Shown: one piece after another, positions 1 through 11,665 of the stretch
How positions within the stretch are numbered: position 1 is the first letter of the stretch
Layout: every line of letters begins with the position of its first letter
Assembly: GCA_034359265.1 (NCBI GenBank)
Contig: CP136892.1
Span: 10,774,501-10,838,500, forward strand
From: Canna indica
Lineage: Eukaryota > Streptophyta > Magnoliopsida > Zingiberales > Cannaceae
Direction of reading: 5' to 3'
Length of the DNA stretch: 64,000 nt
Translations under genes and position numbers: made by a program
Notes under the pieces: model-generated
Databases searched by the model: none
The model's input: only the letters and a program-made list of their open reading frames with translations
Told to the model about the DNA's origin: nothing

Positions 1-308
1 CCCAGCGTGCAAACAATTATTCTAAGAACTTTTTCCGCTAAGATATCCTATTACTTAGGAGCTACCCTAGCAGGACCAATGTAAGTTCAACGGTTCTCAC
101 AAAGCAGAATATAAATTCTACTTATTCCCAAAAGCGGAGAAAGAGATGAGTTATTTTTCAAAATCAGATAAAATTCAAAATATTACCACAACACCCTTCA
201 TAAATGGGGTTGACGCCTATACCGCATTAACCCCATTAACCCTGATGTAACGGGTCATTTAAACCCATTTCACGTCCCACCATTAAACCATTTAAACACA
301 TTCATTGA

Positions 309-645
309 AACTATTTAAATTAGTCATTTAAGCTCGGAAATGCATCAAAAAATCATCAAAAATCACGTAAATTCTAATTTACTGAATGAAATGAGGTCCA
401 CAACTTGGATCAATAAAAATGAGTGTGTACAAGTCCCAAAATAAAATAGTTTAAATTATTTAAACAATTTCATTTTTTTGAGTGGAACAATTTAAATATG
501 TCATTTAAGCTTGAAAATGCATCATAAAATTATCAAAAAAATCATAGAAATTCAAATTTGCTGAATGAAATGAGGCCCACAACTTGGATAAATGAAAATG
601 AGTGTGTACAAGTCCCAGAACAAGATTGTTTAAACCATTTAAATA
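309..645 (+). repeat. Two tandem copies of a ~177-bp unit in the LTR U3
   Basis: The stretch from 'GTCATTTAAGC' at 323 through 'AAAATGAGTGTGTACAAGTC' recurs 177 bases later, starting at 500, with about 85 percent identity by eye. It lies upstream of the TATA box of this LTR. Direct duplications in U3 often carry enhancer activity in plant LTR elements; that role here is inference. Confidence 0.75.
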
Positions 646-671
646 GTTTTAATTTTATTTAAATAGTTTAT

Positions 672-774
672 CGGTCGATCCCCGACCGACCCCCGACCGA
701 CGGAGAGCCAACGACTCTTTTTTGAGCCGTTGGGTGGGTTAACCCATGAGTTATCTTTTGGCTCCCTATAAAAT
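672..774 (+). promoter_or_regulatory. LTR core promoter with CGACCGAC motifs and TATA box
   Basis: Three 'CCGACCGAC'-like words cluster at about 672-703. A TATA box (TATAAAAT, 767-774) follows about 65 bases later. The same order, a cluster of GGTCGA/CGACCG words followed by a TATA box, is seen in the related solo LTR (28820-29149). This is the likely start of element transcription. Confidence 0.5.
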
Positions 775-1515
775 GGTCCTCCCAGTCTTCCTTCACTATT
801 CTTGATCACTCTTAACCTTATTGATCATCCTTAAGCCTCATTGAGCATTCTTTGTGAAAAACCATAGCTTGGAGTCTAAAACCCTCGATTGAGCATTGTC
901 TTCATTGTTTCATCGTCGAAGGCATCAACAAGAAGCTAGGATTCATTGCTGGAGCTAAGTATTTGTATCATTGTATTTATAGCTCCATTTATTTGTATTT
1001 TGGTACTTATTTGCTCGTGTCTCAAAGTCTGTAAACCTAGGGTGCTAGGTTTGTTGAGTGTGGTGGTAGTCTTGATTGTAAGACATAAGTTCACCCTTGT
1101 AATATAGGATTAGAGTATTCTTAAGAGAGAGTGAGGTGTGAGAGTGCTCTTAGTAGAAAGTCAGGGACCTCCAGGTGTGGAAGTGCCTTCGGTGTGAGAG
1201 CGAAGACTCTTTGTGGAAAAGTCCTCATTGTAAGAAACTTTAATCTAGTGGATTGCAAATGAAATCCTAAGCGGGGTGCTTTAGTAATGGAGTAGGCATT
1301 GACGCTGAACCACTATAAATCAAAGTGTTAACATTGAATTGATTCATATGTGATTAGCTTGCTCTTGCTTACTACTTATCTTCCGCATGTATATATTGTG
1401 ATTGTCTTGTGATTTGCTTAAGTAATTCAAGAAACGTGAAAATTGATATTAGGATTTAAGTTTTAATGAATACACTATTTCCCCATGTAGTGTAGTGTAG
1501 GTCATTCGACTTACA

Positions 1516-3872
1516 CTAGCCTCGCTAGTGTAGTAGCAATGCTAAGACTTCTATCCACTATCTTCTTGTGGTGTGATGGAGTTCTGCTACTTTGCAAATT
1601 GGCAAATCGTCAATCTTAGCAAATCTATGAAAGCACCAATCTATTAAAGACAAAGTTTGATCGTTAAAGTTGGATTTGTTGGATTCAACATGATCCCTAA
1701 TATGCTTGTGTCCTAGCACTTTGGACACTTTTCAATTAAGTAAGGTGCATAGAGTCCAATTGAATAACTTGTAGAAGAATACCTAAATGTTAATTAAAAT
1801 CCTTCTACATTAAAGGTAGAACCTACTACAAATAAGAATTATAAAAATCTTATAATCGGGGTTTAATGTCTACCATTTACCGTTGTCACTTAACTCTCTT
1901 TTGTACTAGTAAGGCATGGGAAAATGTGGGTCCGAAAAGACGGAATAAGTAAAAACATACGCATATGCATCAACGTGCTATTTGTGAAGATTGTGGAATT
2001 CTTGTTGTGCGTTGAGGTTTTAACATGTGCTGATTGGAATATTTCATGGGTGGAGATATTTCAGTGGTTTGGTGCAGAGTAATGATAATTCTTCCTTACC
2101 AACCATGCGTTGAGTTTTTTGGGTGCCACGTGTTGCATGCCAATTGACTATCTATTTTTACCGACATCAACCACCTTAAGAATAAATAGATAACAAAGTC
2201 ATAATTTATGTTTTAATTTGTCCATATGAAAGTAAATTAATGAAATACTCAATGTGAAATGCAAATCCATTTTTATATAGGGTTTGTTCATTTCACAAAC
2301 CGTACATAATAACATAATATTAAATGTGGACTTATCTCATATTTATTTTCTATGACACCAGTCTTCAAAATTAGTGTTCTCTTGCATTTATTTCATCTTA
2401 TCATGATGCAAGACAAGACAAAGTAACCATAATATCCTTTGTATCTTCCCATATTTGAATGGTTATGAAAAGAGTGTTGAGCAACATACAATATATTATT
2501 ATAATTGAAAAAATAATAATTATAAGAATGTTAATAATATAATATTGCTATATTATGTTTAAAATGCAATGTATTGTAATTTTATATGATTAAATAATTA
2601 TATTATAAAAACAACACTTTAATTCATTCGTAATTACTACAAATACAATAAGTTGGTTCATCCATAATTATTATAATACATAATAAATTTGATCAATATG
2701 TTTATAATTTATTAAATTTATCATCACAACTAGATTAATTGATTATGTTGTTCATTGTATGATTGGTCATAATTTTGATCATGACCCCTAAATTCATTGT
2801 TGTTCATATTTAGCTGTTTTGAGATTTATAAACCTGCTCAAATTTTCGTTGATGCAAGTCAAAAACTTTATTTTCATTTGAATACGAAGTTGAATCCGAT
2901 TTCTTGGCCTCAACCCTCAACTACAGGAACTCTAGGGTTCCTCTTATCGTACAACATAAATGGTGTCTCTATTTTGGTAAATGTATCGTGTGCTTTAAAT
3001 AGAGCATCATTAGGCACTCTTGTGGCAATCAAGCCGATTTTGTATAATTTCCTTTACACAAAATTTGAACACAACATAATACTTTTTTGTGTCATGGTTA
3101 ACCAAAGAGCCAAGTTTTGCATAAATCACTTCTTATATCATAAAACACAAATAAAACAAAATGAGTATATAATGCTACAATAGTAAATATATTAAACAAA
3201 AATATTATTCGTAGCATTCTTTAAACAAGAAAAATAATAATATACCAAATTACTACTCTAATAACAATATATCAAACACAAACAAGAGTGTAATTACTAC
3301 TCTAATAAGAATATATAATGCTCCAAGAGGGTCTATCAAGCATATAAAAGTTGCAAATGTATCAATATTGCACATATTTCTTGGGTCTCATCATGATCTT
3401 TCTCACAAACCACACGCCCATGACCCTCTAGAGATGGTGATGAGATCAGATGGTGATGAGAATGATGAGAGTGGCTATGAGAAAGGAACTGAATACTCGA
3501 GGGTATTGTCCAAGGGTATACAATACTCGAGGGTCTATCCCAAGTTATTCCACGGGATAAAAATTCACTTGTCTAATCCATCGCTCTCACTTTTATGCAT
3601 TAGGTTTTTTTATATAACAGATATTAGACAATTCCTCGAAAATTAGTAAAACAGTCGAATTCAAAGAGCTAACATCCAAATCTTTTCATTATTTTTCAAA
3701 AAAATTATCTTGAAGTTTTTAATACAATTTAGGACAACTATTAATTATGTATGACTGTCCTAGGCAATATTTATTACTTACACATTCTACCAAAAGTATT
3801 ATATCAAATTCTATTTTTAATACTCAACTTTTTTTTTGGTTCCATCTCTTTTTTTTTTTTTTGGGTTCCATC
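1516..3872. other. Non-coding, AT-rich interval
   Basis: No supported gene. An open frame at 2797-3183 (+) has no recognisable domain, and the opposite strand of part of it (about 2920-3050) also reads open for some 40 codons, so neither reading is trusted. Low-complexity T tracts precede the CACTA fragment that starts near 3873. Confidence 0.5.
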
Positions 3873-5359
3873 TCTTTTAATTAAAATATTATATATTATG
3901 TATAATTGTACTAATATATTTGTTTTCTAATGTAAGACGCGAGTTACGGAGGATGGCACCGTCCAACCCCCCTCGTTGATGCAGGTGTTTGAGCGCACTC
4001 ACCGTTGGCGACGAAGAGCGGGGGACTACGTCGATAGTAGGGCCTCGATCATCATGGTAACTATTTATGTCTATTTGATTTACATAATTTTTATTTATAG
4101 TTCATATATATGTATTATTTGAAATATAAACGAATTTAGGAAACCTACACAAGGACCGTGATCGAGCGCGGAGTCACGCCGGAGGAGTTTGACTCAGGTG
4201 CATGGGTCGAGGCAGCAGGTGGCTGGGAGCACGACCATGTTTATGGCTTTACATATAGTGGGTGAGAGGCTGTGGGTGTTAGTGCCACTTGGGGCACCGA
4301 CCCCTCCCGCTGTGGGTGAGAGGCCCTCGACATCGCGGACGTAGGACCAGAGCCGGATAGCGGCCTTGGAGTCCGAGTTAACACAGTAGGGAGCGACGAT
4401 AGAGGAGCAGAGACAAGTGATGGAGAAGCAGAGACAAACAATGGAGGAGCAGAGACACACGAATGACAAGTTGAGACAGACGATGCAGAATATGCATGTC
4501 ATCCTCACTCAGACTGCATCTCACAAGGGCCTTCTACCGATGATGTCGCATCCGTCCTCCTCCTCGACCCAGTCGACGCTCCCGACCCAGTCGCTATTGA
4601 CTCCACCGCCTCCAGCGCAGCCGTGAGATTTTGGTTTATTGTATTTTGATACTTGTTAGCCTTCGTTTGAGGCTTAGATACTTGATATAGATGTTTATAC
4701 TTTACATTTCTTATTTTGATACTTGTTTGCCTCCAATTTGAGGCTTATAGTTGTTTATATACTTATAGTTGTACATATATGATATTTTGATACTTGTTTG
4801 CCTCCCGTTTGATGCTTAGATTGATGATATTTAAGTAAAACTTGTATGGTTGATTGAAAATGTATGTGTATGAGGTTTTGTGGTTGTAATCTATGATTGA
4901 AAATGTATAGTTGTAATATGTGATTGATGATATCATTGTATATACATGAATTTTCTAAAATTTAATTTTTTTTCAGTTACAAGATATAACTTCAACCACG
5001 ACTTACCCACAGCTGCCCGTCACTAAGCCGTGGCTGAAAGCGTATCGTAAATAGCTGATTGCCTGGGCAGCACCAAATATCACGGTTGCTAATAATATCA
5101 CTGACAGCTCATATCTGCAGCTGATGTGTTTAAATCAGCGACAGCCGCCAAGGGCCGTCAATGATGTGTTTAAATCAGCGACAACGACGCGCGCTGTCGC
5201 TGATGGTTACTTGTGACGGTAGAGGTCGGCCGTCACAACTTATCTGAGACACACACATTAGTGACGGCCTTTTGCCACGGTGCCCGCCGTCCGTGATAGT
5301 TTTCACCGACGGTTCAGCCACGACATTAGCCGTCAGTGACAACGACAATTCTAGTAGTG
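3873..5359 (+). mobile_element. CACTA (En/Spm) element, 3' portion only
   Basis: The interval aligns with the ORF2 (Transposase_24/Ptta-type) 3' half of the CACTA copies at 42.8-44.1 kb and 60.2-60.9 kb, beginning in an intron at about 3873. It continues into a 3' UTR, then a subterminal zone of short inverted words around GCCGTCGC/GCGACGGC, and stops with 'ATTCTAGTAGTG' at 5359, the reverse complement of the CACTACTAGAAT terminus. The 5' two-thirds are missing. The next base begins a different CACTA end, so this copy seems to have been inserted into another element's subterminal region. Confidence 0.75.
3946..4626 (+). pseudogene. CACTA ORF2 (Transposase_24-like), last two exons
   Basis: An exon at about 3946-4055 encodes a segment like FERTHRWRRRAGDY and ends at a GT donor. 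The last exon starts at 4139 after an AG acceptor with ETYTRTVIERG and WVEAAGGWEH. The same pair of exons occurs in the CACTA copies at 42778-43435 and 60261-60910. An in-frame stop at the end of the TYSG segment and a frameshift break the last exon. The tail (4417-4626, another frame) is a coiled-coil-like run of MEKQRQTMEEQRHT repeats, then a Ser/Thr/Pro-rich end. The family is a DNA-binding accessory protein of plant CACTA elements; this copy is dead. Confidence 0.7.
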
Positions 5360-5621
5360 TAACAATATCAGCAACAACATTTGGGCCGTTGTGGAGCCGT
5401 CGCTAATAAAGCTAGATATCAGCAACAATCGACATGGCCGTTGCTGATATGTTAACAACAATGATCGGGGTGCCATTGTTGTTAAGTTATCAGCGAAGCT
5501 GTTATCTGCCACGGCTTTGTTGCAACGGGCTGGGTTGTCGCTCGTCGTTGGTACAATGATGGTCTTCCCCAACGGCTTTCCAACGGATTGGGCACCGGTG
5601 AATGTGATAATTCTAGTAGTG
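5360..5621 (+). mobile_element. Second CACTA 3' terminus, interrupted
   Basis: Immediately after the CACTA end at 5359 the sequence continues as subterminal repeat of another CACTA copy, similar to 46340-46565. It ends with its own 'TTCTAGTAGTG' at 5621. The arrangement fits one CACTA having landed in the subterminal repeats of another, as at 39483-44118. No matching left end is visible. Confidence 0.65.
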
Positions 5622-7919
5622 GATAAGCATTAACATATTCTAGTTTCTTATTTGGAAGAAGTTGCCTGTACATGGATGGTTTGCAAGAATATTAAAGGAA
5701 GAAGTAGCAAAAGTGTATTAATTGTATGTAACAGAGGGAATCGAGGTTGATGTAGAGCATTTTTTTTTACGTGTATTTGCAGCATGATATTGGGATTATG
5801 TAGAAAGTACTTTGGGAATAAAATTTATGTTCAGAATAAGAGGGGTCTTGGTTGTAGGAAATTGATGGGCACGAGAAAGTATCATAAATAAGATTTTAGG
5901 CATTTTTACCTAATTCACTGTATTTGTTATGGAAGAACATGAATGAATAAATAACATAAAAACATTCTTAACTTATAAATAAATTTCTTTTCTTACATAT
6001 CCATATAGGTATTTTAATTTTCTATTACTATATATGTTTTACATTACTTTAATTTTTTTGCTACAAACGATTAAAATTCATGCTTTAAATATTGTTTAAT
6101 TAATAATGATGATAACAACCGTTGATTAATATATTTCTAGCTTGCTCTCAAACGCAACTAATTAATTATTAATTAGTCCTAAATTAATCAAACATATCAT
6201 CACCTTTGTCTTTGTCGCAAGAGAAAATAATCTAATAATTCCAGGCGCCGTCATCACTCCAAGACTTGGCAATCAAAGTTAGCATCATCAACAACCGAGA
6301 TGGTGTAATTCCATGAAAGTGACACGACAAGATTCAACGGCTCAGAAGGTAACTTCAACTTTGTGACATAGAATTTTAAATATATAAATATCAACAAGTC
6401 AATTAAAGCCTCTCTTTTCTTCTTCGTACATACATAACTCTTGATAGATTAATTAATCTACTAATTCAATCAAGAAAAGGTAATTTGAGCAGTGCAAGTC
6501 ACCTATATAAAATTAAAGTATAGCTTGCGTTGTTGTTGCTGCCGTCGATCAATCGTTATAATATGTGACATGATATATAATTTTTATTTTTTACTCCAAA
6601 ATTTGATCCTATAAGTTCGGGGTATTATATATTTTTTACTCCAAAATTTTGTTACCGTCAATCATAGATTATTGTTGCCGTCAATCAATCGTTATATATT
6701 TTTTATTACAAAATTTTTTACTCGCCTAAATCGAGGTACTATAAGTTCGAATTTCAAATAATTTTCGAGTTTCTTTATATACATATATAACTCAAAATAA
6801 ATGGACACAAATAAATTAGTATATATATGTTATATTTGTGATATATACTCGTGACTTTGTAATTGTGTTAATTTAGCAAATAAAATATTTTAAAATTATT
6901 GTTTTAATTTTAAATTTTAAGTTTAAATCTATGTTTTAAAAATACTTGTAAAATGGATATTTTTTTATATAAATTAGTTAGTGATTTACACCTTGTATGA
7001 AGTTTTTATTATTTACAAGATTGCTTATAATTTAAATTAAATTAATTCATGAATTGATCTAATTTCATTTAAAATTACAAAGTACAAAGTTTTATTTCTG
7101 AATATAGAGATGATAATCTTTTTTACTAAAAATATTTAAAGTAGGGTGCCAAACCCTAATTCTATTCACATGCCTAAAGATTATTCATAGAATGACGAAT
7201 ATAAATAAGATATGCTCCACCATCTAGAAAAATAATATAATGTCATGCGTGCATGATGCTCTTTTCATTTTAATTAATAATCAGAATTAGATAAATATGC
7301 AGAAAGACTACCTGACAACCTTTTAGAATTTTCAACCAATTAAGATGCCCTAAAATATTCTACTCTTCTATATTATAATAACAATTTTAATAGGAGGGGT
7401 GTTTGGAGTTGAAATTGGAAATTATGTACCAGGGAAGAAGCTAGAAAATTACTTTGGGGTAAAATAGAAAACCACACCTAAGAAGATAATTATATAGATA
7501 AAAAATATTTTTAAGAGAGACAAATAATATAATATACTCATATATATATAATATAGTAATATAGTTGTACCAAGTGGACCAATTTCAAATGGAACAATTG
7601 CCCCTAATGCATTGGCTCCCCCTCCATGTATCCATATATTATTTATTATTTCCAAATAATATATTCAAAAATCAACAACATGCATTATGAAATTATACTC
7701 ATAATATTTTAAAGATTTTTCGCATTTTGAAGATGTAAAATTAACACTTTATCATTTTTAAAAATTATATTCTACATGTAAATGACCGGACAACTTCACA
7801 AACTATTTTTTGTAACATTTTCTCATTTTCAATACCAATCAACTTTGTAAATGGCCTTGGAGGTCGGTCTCAAGTAGGTGACTACAGAGGTCAGGTCAAA
7901 TTATTAAAATTTGAAATTT
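5622..7919. other. Non-coding, AT-rich interval
   Basis: No supported gene or element. Short duplicated phrases ('TTTTTTACTCCAAAATTT') occur at about 6585-6660. A short plus-strand frame near 7383-7466 and the opposite-strand frame at 7449-7655 show no known domain. Confidence 0.4.
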
Positions 7920-8575
7920 TAGATGTAATTTTATTTTTTTAAATTTGGTTCAAATTTTGAGTTTCCTGTTATTTTTATATTTAATTATATTATTTCATTT
8001 TAGAGAAAATCAAAATATTCAAATTAAATCAATAGCTTTTCATATAATATTATTATTATTTACCAAAATATTTTTTAATTTTTATTTATTATTTATCAAA
8101 ATTTAATATTTTTAATTAATATTTTATTCGATGTGTTTATCACATTTCAGAGAAAAATTAAAATTTTAAGCCAAATTAATATTTTTTTATTTTATTTTTT
8201 ATTTATTACATTTATTTTTATGCTTTATAAATATAGATCTAAAGATAAGTATATGTTATATCAATGTTTTTTCTTTTAACCTTTTTATATCTATTTTATT
8301 TCTAAATAAACATTTTCCATGTATTGTATATTATTTATTTATAAGCTTTATTTTTTTCATTCTTTGTAATATAATTAAAAAATATTACTTTTCGTAAATA
8401 TTAAATTTTGGTAAATAATAAATAAAAATTAAGAAAAAATAATTTGGATAAATAATAATACTATATGGAAAGTTATTGATTTAATTTGGATATTTCGATT
8501 TTCTCTAAAATGCAATAATAATAAGAAACTCAAAATTTGAATCAAATTAAAAAAAATGAAGTTTCAATAGATAAT
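7920..8575. repeat. AT-rich fold-back repeat
   Basis: Bases about 7920-8118 and 8388-8575 are imperfect inverted copies of each other, about 190 bases each. Both contain TTAGAGAAAATC next to AAATTAAATCAATA, read on opposite strands. They flank a spacer of about 270 bases. The right arm also matches 48820-49070 in the same orientation, so this is a dispersed family. The zone to the right (8640-8770) carries GATAGATTTGTTACA-type words that recur inverted at 48195-48280, which look like outer ends. No coding capacity and no clear target-site duplication. Confidence 0.6.
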
Positions 8576-9832
8576 TGTAAAGTTATTTTCAAAATTTTAA
8601 GTATTTAATAAATAATAACAATATCTAGAAAATATATGAATTTTATTTTAAAATTTAAAATTTGAGATAGATTAGAGATAAATTAAAGATTGTGATAGAT
8701 TTATTACAATGGCCAAAGTTCGGAACAAATTTGTTAAGGGTCAAAGTTTGAGATAGATTTGTTACAAGAGCATGTCTGCTAACATCGCAATTCGATTAAA
8801 TAAAAAAAAATTATTCCAACATCAATTTTGATGATGTGACAATTTGGATAAACAAATATATTTTGATGTGACATGGCATTCCACTTCATCATATAACAGA
8901 TATATTAACGGCCAATTAACGAGAGAATATAATTGTTACAATTTTAAAAGTTAGAATACTTAATTATTTCAAATAAAAGTACATGACATATTTGTTAAAA
9001 ACGCTAAAGTTTAGAATATTTTCATTAATTTTTGTTAATTTTAATAAAATTAACGTGAATAAATTAAATTACAAACAAACAAAAATCATCATCCTGATAT
9101 GAGCCCTCGCCCTGAACAATAGCGATGGTCGTTGGCCCTAGGGAAATTGGGAAAGAGATGCCCTAAGAATTATGATATTTTTCAAAAAGAATGAAAGCGA
9201 AAAGAAAAGAAAAAGAAAATGGATATATCACTGTCACATTTTTGTAAGAGTGAGTGATATATTCAATGTAACCGTGTTATATTGTAGATAAGTGTTTTTA
9301 ATCCTATAATAACGTGTTTTTAAACAATCGAGTCAAGTATTATGTTTTTAAACTCGACCCTAAAGCTTCAACTCAATCAAGCTTGAATTCTTAAGATCGA
9401 GATTAAACTCTATTATTGAGCCTAGGGATGCGAACAAGCCGAGTATCGGATTCTTTGAGCTTGTGTCATTTATTTAATTATTAGATCTTGTTCATCCAAT
9501 AATGTGTCAAATTCTCAAATTCCCGGGAGAACTTTACAATTTGTAAGATTTTATTATATTACTATAAATTAGGTTGAGTGCATGTCTTGATTTATCGACA
9601 ATCACTTAGTAATAATTGGTAGTTGCCGATTACATAACTAAATATGAACAACATCCTATAACGACTTAGTGATGATCGACCTTAATCGTTCATATGATAA
9701 ATTTATCTTCACCTTGCGACGCAGTTAGTTTCCTCCATTTCTTATTCACGTTCTTTGCCTCTCCTATATACCTCTCCTATATAGCTAGTAGCTACTACTA
9801 AAAATATAATCTTCATTGACGATTACACTTGC
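8576..9832. other. Non-coding interval
   Basis: Contains the probable outer end of the fold-back family (8640-8770). Phrases around 8870-9010 ('GTTAGAATA', 'AACGGCC', 'GCTAAAGTTTAGAATA') resemble degraded MULE-type termini. No gene seen. Confidence 0.4.
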
Positions 9833-11665
9833 GGGGAGTTTGGTTACCCGAAAGTGTAAATGCTGCAAAATCTATTTGCATGCAAAAGCAAATGCCCGCA
9901 AATAGATTTTGCAGCCTACCGTTTGGTTGCCCGCAAGTAGAGTTGCAACTTCTATTTGCAAGCATTTGGTTGGCCGCAAATGGAAGTTGTAATTACACTT
10001 GCAACTTGCAACATGCAACTTGCATCTTACGAAATTTTTCGGATCGGGTCGGGCACGAATTTTCTCAAGTCGGGCTGAGCCGGGCCGGGACGGGACGGGC
10101 CGAGCATGCACGAATTTATTCGGGCAGGGTACAAACTTTTTCGGGCAGGGTCGGGCACGAACTTTTTGGGTCGGGTCGTGCACAAATCTTTTTGGGCCGG
10201 GCCGGACACGAATTTTTTCGAGTCGGCCCGAGCCAGACCGGGACAGGTTGGGCAGTGCACGAATTTTTTCGGGCAAGGGTGGGCCGAACACAATTTTTTT
10301 TTCGGGCTGGGCACGAATTTTTTTTCTGGTCAGGCCGGGCCGGGCATGAATTTTTTTGAGCTGGGCCGGGAAATGAATTTTTTCAGGCCGGGTCGGGCAG
10401 GAATTTTTTCGGGCCGGGCCGAGCCGAGTCAAGATGGGCAGTGCACGAATTTTTCCAGGCAAGGTTGGGCCCGATGCGAATATTTCGGACTGGGCATGAA
10501 TTTCTTTTCGTGTTAGGTCGGGCTGGGCATGAAATTTTTTGGGTCGGGTCGGGACACGAATTTTTTTGGGCAGGGCCGACCATGAATTTTTTCGGGCAGG
10601 GCCAGACAAAGGGCCAGACCGGGCACGAATTTTTTTGGGGCGGGCCGAGCACAAAATATTTTGGGCCGGGTTGGGCACGAATTTTTTGGGGTTGGGCCGT
10701 GCATGAATAATTTTGGGCCGGGCAAGGCACGAATTTTTTCGGGTCGGCACGAGTCGGGCAGTGCATAAATTTTTTTGGGCAGGGCTGGGTTGGGTACGAA
10801 TTTTTTTGGGTCGGGCATGAATTTTTTCGGGCCGGGCCGAGGTACGAATTTTTTTTGGGCAGGGCCGGGCCGATAGTGAATTTTTTCGAGCCAGGCTGAG
10901 CACGAATTTTTTCGGGCTAAGCCAGGCACGAAATTTTTCAGGCCGGGTTGGGCACGAATTTTTTCGGACCGAGCTGGGCTGGGACGGGCCGTGCAATGCA
11001 CGAATTTTTTGGGTCGGGTCGGACACAAATTTTTTTGGGCCGAGTCGGGCACAAGTTTTTCGTGCTGGGTCGGGCACAAATTTTTGGGCCGGGCGGACAC
11101 AAATTTTTTTGGGGCGGGATGGACATGAATTTTTTCGGGCCGGGCCGGGCACAAATTTTTTCGAGCCAGGCTGGACACGAACTTTTTCAGGCCGGATCGG
11201 GCATAAATTTTTTGGGTCGAGCCCGGGACAATTTTTTTCGGGCCAGGCTAAAAACTTAGGCCCGACACGATTTGTCTGACAAATTAATAATTTTTAATTT
11301 TTGTATAATACTGAAAATATATTAAAAAATCTATCAAATGACATCAGATGTAAAATCTGACACTACCATCAGGTTCAGCGCGCAAAAACCTACAACTTTG
11401 ATATTTTTCTCGTCTTCATCTGACGACTCTACGTCGTCAAAATTAATTATTTTTCAATACTTAAATTATTGCATTTGCAGCCCGCAATCTTGTATTGCGG
11501 GTTTTTTGGGCTGCAATTCCACTTGCGGTCCGTAAATAATATTTGAAATACAATTTGCAACTAGTAAATACTGCAAAATGATTTTACAGCCAACCAAACA
11601 AATTTGTTATCTAAATGCTGCAACTAGAGTTGCAGCATTTGTATTTGCGGGCAACCAAACGCCCC
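9833..11665 (+). mobile_element. TIR element with internal minisatellite, copy 1
   Basis: The left end starts GGGGAGTTTGGTTACCCG and goes on to AAATGCTGCAAAAT. The right end is the inverse, AATGCTGCAA...GGGCAACCAAACGCCCC at 11665. A second element with the same ends, the same internal order and the same orientation lies at 20523-22009. Inside the TIRs come more CGCAAGTAGAGTTGCAA words, then a long GC/T minisatellite, then a unique segment containing CTGACACTACCATC and CTGACGACTCTACG, then the right terminus. GTTTGGTT-type ends occur in PIF/Harbinger and hAT MITEs, but no 3- or 8-bp target duplication was found, so the superfamily is open. It encodes no transposase. Confidence 0.7.
10025..11260 (+). 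repeat. Degenerate GC/T minisatellite inside the TIR element
   Basis: Roughly 40-45 units of about 22-30 bases. The core is a G/C-rich run (CGGGCCGGGC and variants) followed by CACGAATTTTTTC or a variant. Unit length varies, so the array changes frame repeatedly. TAA/TAG/TGA are rare on both strands, which produces long spurious open frames, up to about 426 codons on the minus strand. There is no sign of selection for a protein. Confidence 0.85.

Larger units (their letters stand above)
1..1515 (+). repeat. Copia-type LTR, cut by the left edge
   Basis: This is a long terminal repeat related to the complete solo LTR at 28506-29921. The two share a downstream block (here about 1060-1330) holding a short 'GTGTGGAAGTGCCTT' stretch, an 'AATCCTAAGCGGG' stretch and 'GGAGTAGGCATTGA' before 'ACCACTATAAA', in the same order and spacing. 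The end, '...CGACTTACA' at 1515, matches the 'CGCCTACA' end of the other LTR. No primer-binding site follows 1515 and no gag or pol is seen, so it is probably a solo LTR. The 5' end was not found and may lie before base 1. The strand is set by the TATA box and by homology. The repeat identity is well supported; the left boundary is not. Confidence 0.7.

Noticed and set aside
2797..3183. 128-codon plus-strand frame
   Set aside because: No domain, AT-rich composition, and part of the opposite strand is also open; not enough to call a gene.
7449..7655. Possible small secreted peptide gene near 7380-7655
   Set aside because: The plus-strand text VPSGPISNGTIAPN superficially resembles Ser/Gly/Pro peptide hormones, but there is no signal peptide, no family motif and no clear frame.
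9872..11152. 426-codon minus-strand frame and several overlapping frames
   Set aside because: The frame lies entirely inside a degenerate minisatellite with few stop codons in any frame; units of varying length shift the frame, and no domain is present.
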